Source of the DNA: DASVDK01 sp036381125 [NCBI: Thermodesulfobacteriota bacterium]
GTDB taxonomy: Bacteria > DASVDK01
Direction: 5' to 3'
Assembly: GCA_036381125.1 (NCBI GenBank)
Contig: DASVDK010000284.1
Location: forward strand, 1 to 13,262
DNA length: 13,262 nt
Below the pieces are notes generated by a model. The model saw nothing but the letters and a program-made list of their open reading frames with translations. It was not told where the DNA came from and ran no database searches. A program made the position numbers and the translations under genes. Below, one piece after another: positions 6,578 to 13,262 of this stretch (within the stretch, counting starts at the first letter, position 1; every line of letters begins with the position of its first letter).

Positions 6578-7489
6578 GTGGAGAAGACCCGCTATTACAC
6601 GATCCTCGTCATCCCGGGCGCCGCGGCGAAGGTCCGCCGCATCCAGTTCCCGGTGTCCTGGGTGAAGAGGGCCGTGGTTGCCGCCAGCGTCCTCGGGCTC
6701 CTCCTGCTCGGGGTCGGGATCGACTACGTCATCCTGAAGCTCAGGTCCTTCGAGCTCGAGTCCCTCCGGCAGCTCACCGAGACCCAGAAGGCGCAGCTCA
6801 CCGCCTTCGAGACGAAGATCGGCGACCTCCAGGCCCGGATGGCGGCCATCCAGACCCTCGACGAGAAGCTCCGCCAGATCACCGGCCTCGAGGACCGGGG
6901 GCGGGCGAACCGGACGGTCGCGGTCGGCGGCGGCGAGTCGCTCGAGGACCAGCCGCAGGCGCGGCTCGACCGCGGCCGGCAGGCGCTGGCCGAGCGGATG
7001 GCCCGCGACCTCGACGCGCTGGCCGAGAACGCCGAGATGCGCAAGGCGAGCCTCGAGGAGCTCGAGGCGCACCTCGAGGCGCAGCGGGTCCAGCTCGCGT
7101 CGACGCCCTCCATCTGGCCGGTGCGCGGCTGGCTCACCTCGGACTTCGGGCCGCGCCTGAGCCCGTTCACCGAGACCACGCAGATGCACGAGGGGCTCGA
7201 CATCGCGGGGCCGATCGGCGCGCCCATCAAGGCGCCGGCCGCGGGCGTGGTGGTCCGCGCGGGCGCCAACGGCTCCTACGGCAACTTCGTGGCCATCGAC
7301 CACGGCTACGGCATCCAGACCCGCTTCGGCCACCTCGACAAGGTCCTCGTGAAGGTCGGCCAGCGGGTGAAGCGGCACCAGCAGGTGGCGACGCTCGGCA
7401 ACACCGGCCGCAGCACCGGTCCCCACCTCCACTACGAGGTGCGGGTGAACGGCGTTCCGGTCAACCCCGCCAAGTACATCCTGGACTAG
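6578..7489 (+). CDS. Membrane-anchored M23 (LytM/gametolysin-type) metallopeptidase
   Basis: A 303-residue envelope protein. A short cytoplasmic N-terminus ([14 protein letters not shown]) is followed by one membrane segment (about 31-49). Charged helical, probably coiled-coil, regions follow (about 55-105 and 130-180), then a periplasmic M23 domain (about 185-303). The zinc and catalytic residues are intact: HxxxD (His204, Asp208), RFGH (His252) and HLH (His283, His285). It can therefore be an active peptidoglycan cross-link endopeptidase, unlike degenerate EnvC/NlpD-type activators. The architecture resembles coiled-coil M23 proteins of cell separation or elongation. The C-terminus ([13 protein letters not shown]) is typical of the family. 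It is the only gene between the sigma-54 promoter and the strong terminator at 7619-7648, so it is probably monocistronic. The natural substrate and the trigger for expression are unknown. Confidence 0.92.
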   Translation: MEKTRYYTILVIPGAAAKVRRIQFPVSWVKRAVVAASVLGLLLLGVGIDYVILKLRSFELESLRQLTETQKAQLTAFETKIGDLQARMAAIQTLDEKLRQITGLEDRGRANRTVAVGGGESLEDQPQARLDRGRQALAERMARDLDALAENAEMRKASLEELEAHLEAQRVQLASTPSIWPVRGWLTSDFGPRLSPFTETTQMHEGLDIAGPIGAPIKAPAAGVVVRAGANGSYGNFVAIDHGYGIQTRFGHLDKVLVKVGQRVKRHQQVATLGNTGRSTGPHLHYEVRVNGVPVNPAKYILD

Positions 7490-7532
7490 CGGGCGCAGGC
7501 CGTACGGGGAGCGCGATCGAGCCGGCCGACGA

Positions 7533-7615
7533 CCACGCGCCGTGCGGCGCGTGGCGGCCCGGAGCCTCGAGCGCCGCGGCCGGGGCAAGCGGGCAGGCGC
7601 CTCCCACGAGGGAGG
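7533..7615. other. Two perfect GC-rich hairpins in the M23-secA gap
   Basis: CCACGCGCC (7533-7541) pairs with GGCGCGTGG (7546-7554), a 9-bp stem with a 4-base loop. CCTCCC (7600-7605) pairs with GGGAGG (7610-7615), a 6-bp stem with loop ACGA. Together with the terminator just downstream they give a run of three stems in about 115 bases. This could be the structured 3' UTR of the M23 mRNA or a small RNA. The core motifs of SRP RNA, looked for by eye, are absent. Confidence 0.45.
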
Positions 7616-7618
7616 TCG

Positions 7619-7648
7619 GGGCCCGGGCATCGCGCCCGGGCCCTTTTT
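7619..7648 (+). terminator. Strong intrinsic (Rho-independent) terminator after the M23 gene
   Basis: GGGCCCGGGC (7619-7628) and GCCCGGGCCC (7634-7643) form a perfect 10-bp GC stem with a 5-base loop, followed directly by TTTTT (7644-7648). It isolates the M23 transcript from secA. Confidence 0.94.
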
Positions 7649-7664
7649 CGTGCCCCGGCCCGCC

Positions 7665-7694
7665 TTGCGGGGCCTCCGGCCGAGCGGCTACAAT
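7665..7694 (+). promoter_or_regulatory. Sigma-70 type promoter for secA
   Basis: TACAAT at 7689-7694 is a good -10 element, with TTGCGG at 7665-7670 (18-base spacer) as a partial -35. Transcription would start near 7701 and give a leader of about 27 nt. GGGG (7697-7700) and CCCC (7708-7711) could form a small hairpin next to the ribosome site AAGGAG (7712-7717). The strong terminator just upstream makes an own promoter for secA necessary. Confidence 0.7.
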
Positions 7695-7727
7695 TCGGGG
7701 CTTCGAACCCCAAGGAGTTTCCAGTAC

Positions 7728-10475
<2,748 letters not shown>

Positions 10476-10514
10476 GAGGGGCTCTCGGCGGGCCGCGCGG
10501 GCCGGCCCACGCAT

Positions 10515-10543
10515 TTGAAAGTTCGGAGCCGTCGAGGTATAAG
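10515..10543 (+). promoter_or_regulatory. Strong sigma-70 promoter for rpsB-tsf-pyrH
   Basis: TTGAAA (10515-10520), a 17-base spacer and TATAAG (10538-10543) are near consensus and stand out as an AT-richer island in very GC-rich DNA. The start would be near 10550, giving a leader of about 224 nt before rpsB. Strength and place fit a ribosomal protein operon. No intrinsic terminator with a T run was seen between the secA stop (10475) and this promoter. Confidence 0.82.
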
Positions 10544-10549
10544 GCCCGG

Positions 10550-10773
10550 ATGCAGTAAATACGCACGCCCTCGGCCGTATACCCCTTCGGTGCCCCACCC
10601 CCTCAACGAGACCGAGACGCGCCAGGGACCCGCCGCCGGAGCCGGCGGGCCCACGAAGCCGCGGTCACCCGTGCCCGGTCGCGGACCGGTAGGAGGCGAG
10701 GCGGGCGGGGTCTCGGGGGTCCCGGGATGGACCCGGGCGGTCAGGGCGGACGACCAACCGACAGGAGCCACAC
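10550..10773 (+). promoter_or_regulatory. Long structured 5' leader of rpsB, candidate S2 autoregulation site
   Basis: The predicted leader holds a 7-bp stem, CCCGCCG (10629-10635) with CGGCGGG (10643-10649). Near the gene are two stems that cannot form together: GGGTCC/GGACCC (10717-10722 and 10729-10734) and CCCGGG/CCCGGG (10721-10726 and 10732-10737). They end about 25 bases before the ribosome site. In E. coli, S2 represses its own rpsB-tsf operon through the leader; that this leader does the same is inference. No coding region is supported in this gap. Confidence 0.45.
10763..10767 (+). promoter_or_regulatory. Ribosome binding site deciding the GTG start of rpsB
   Basis: AGGAG is 6 bases before GTG 10774. 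The product then begins [19 protein letters not shown], which aligns with E. coli S2 from residue 1. The ATG at 10789 (residue 6) would cut the conserved N-terminus. Confidence 0.85.
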
Positions 10774-11640
10774 GTGTCCGCTCTCACCATGAAGGAGCTG
10801 CTGGAGGCCGGGGTCCACTTCGGCCACCAGACGAAGCGCTGGAACCCGAAGATGAAGCCGTACATCTTCGGCGCGCGCAACGGCATCTACATCATCGACC
10901 TGCAGAAGACCGTCCGCATGTACCGCGAGGCGTACGCCTTCGTGCGCGACACCGTGGCGCGCGGCGAGACGGTGCTCTTCGTGGGGACCAAGAAGCAGGC
11001 GCAGGAGCCGATCGCCGAGGAGGCGAAGCGCTGCGGGATGTTCTACGTGAACTCGCGCTGGCTCGGCGGCATGCTGACCAACTTCTCGACCATCAAGAAG
11101 TCGATCGACCGGCTGCGCAAGCTCGAGCAGATGCGCGAGGAGGGGACGTACGACGTCCTGCCCAAGAAGGAGGTCGCGGCCCTCGAGCGCGAGCGCGAGA
11201 AGCTCGAGCGCTCCCTCGGCGGCATCAAGGAGATGACCCGGCTGCCGGGCTGCGTGTTCGTCATCGACACGCGCAAGGAGAAGATCGCCGTCGGCGAGGC
11301 CAAGCGGCTCGGGATCCCGACCGTGGCGGTCGTCGACACCAACTGCGACCCCGACGAGATCGACTACGTCATCCCCGGCAACGACGACGCCATCCGGGCC
11401 ATCAAGCTCTTCACCTCGAAGATCGCCGACGCGGTGATCGAAGGGAAGGTCCTCTTCGAGGAGCAGGCGCGTGCAGCCGGCGCCCGGGGCCGGCGCGACC
11501 AGGACGCCGCGGCCGAGCTGGCGGCGATCGCCGAGAAGGAGGCGGGCGAGCGCGAGGGACGGGGCGGCCGCGGGCGTCGCGGCGGGCAGGCCCGCGACGC
11601 CGAGGGCGAGAAGCCGTCGGCCGCGGCGGCCGGAGAGTAG
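10774..11640 (+). CDS. rpsB: 30S ribosomal protein S2
   Basis: S2 joins the 30S subunit late and is needed for S1 binding and initiation. The family core is complete: [83 protein letters not shown] and [15 protein letters not shown]. At 288 residues it is longer than E. coli S2 (241). The extra is a low-complexity charged tail from about residue 240, rich in Ala, Arg, Gly and Glu; such tails are common in high-GC lineages and their role is not known. It uses a GTG start. tsf begins 1 base after the stop, the conserved rpsB-tsf operon. Confidence 0.98.
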   Translation: MSALTMKELLEAGVHFGHQTKRWNPKMKPYIFGARNGIYIIDLQKTVRMYREAYAFVRDTVARGETVLFVGTKKQAQEPIAEEAKRCGMFYVNSRWLGGMLTNFSTIKKSIDRLRKLEQMREEGTYDVLPKKEVAALEREREKLERSLGGIKEMTRLPGCVFVIDTRKEKIAVGEAKRLGIPTVAVVDTNCDPDEIDYVIPGNDDAIRAIKLFTSKIADAVIEGKVLFEEQARAAGARGRRDQDAAAELAAIAEKEAGEREGRGGRGRRGGQARDAEGEKPSAAAAGE

Positions 11641-11641
11641 C

Positions 11642-13262
<1,621 letters not shown>

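Noticed and set aside
7490-7648. SRP RNA gene in the M23-secA gap
   Set aside because: The conserved SRP core (GGUCAGG and GGAAGGAAGCAGCC type motifs) is absent; the stems do not match that fold.
7697-7711. GGGGCTTCGAACCCC resembling a tRNA T-arm
   Set aside because: No acceptor, D or anticodon arms lie around it. It falls between the secA promoter and its ribosome site, so it is a small leader hairpin at most.
10578-10583. TATACC as a second rpsB -10 element
   Set aside because: No acceptable -35 lies 16-18 bases upstream, and the TTGAAA/TATAAG promoter close by is far better.

Overview
The window is a dense, very GC-rich (clearly above 65% by eye) bacterial chromosomal segment. All genes recognised lie on the + strand: recN (3' part), tldE/pmbA, a small FHA-domain gene, a methyl-accepting chemotaxis protein (MCP), a Hanks-type Ser/Thr kinase, a membrane-anchored M23 peptidase, secA, rpsB, tsf and pyrH (cut at its last codon). 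No tRNA, rRNA, CRISPR array, insertion sequence or phage gene was found. The two-membrane type M23 anchor, the SEC-C tail on SecA, the MCP, the FHA/Ser-Thr kinase pair and a good sigma-54 promoter together suggest a Gram-negative lineage of the Myxococcota / former Deltaproteobacteria / Methylomirabilota (Rokubacteria) type. The phylum is an inference and was not tested.

Layout. Positions 1-2460 look like one operon: recN overlaps tldE by four bases, and the FHA gene starts 5 bases after tldE. After a 285-base hairpin-rich gap comes the MCP (2746-4851) as a single gene. A second gap holds a 9-bp hairpin and a TTGACA promoter in front of the Ser/Thr kinase (5011-6330). The next gap carries a well-formed -24/-12 (sigma-54) promoter in front of the M23 peptidase (6578-7489). 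The M23-secA gap has several perfect GC-rich hairpins, the last one a textbook intrinsic terminator, followed by a separate secA promoter. After secA, a near-consensus sigma-70 promoter starts a predicted leader of about 224 nt before rpsB, and rpsB-tsf-pyrH run as a tight operon.

Functionally the two ends are housekeeping: DNA repair and peptide maturation on the left; protein export, ribosome assembly, elongation and UMP phosphorylation on the right. The middle (FHA, MCP, kinase, M23) is a signalling and envelope block. The FHA protein has a Thr near its N-terminus in a context where related FHA adaptors are phosphorylated, and a kinase gene lies two genes downstream. The MCP has no che genes beside it and has non-canonical residues at the receptor trimer contact. 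I see no clearly new system. The points most worth checking are the sigma-54 control of the M23 gene, the FHA-MCP-kinase neighbourhood, the kinase promoter/start problem and the rpsB leader.
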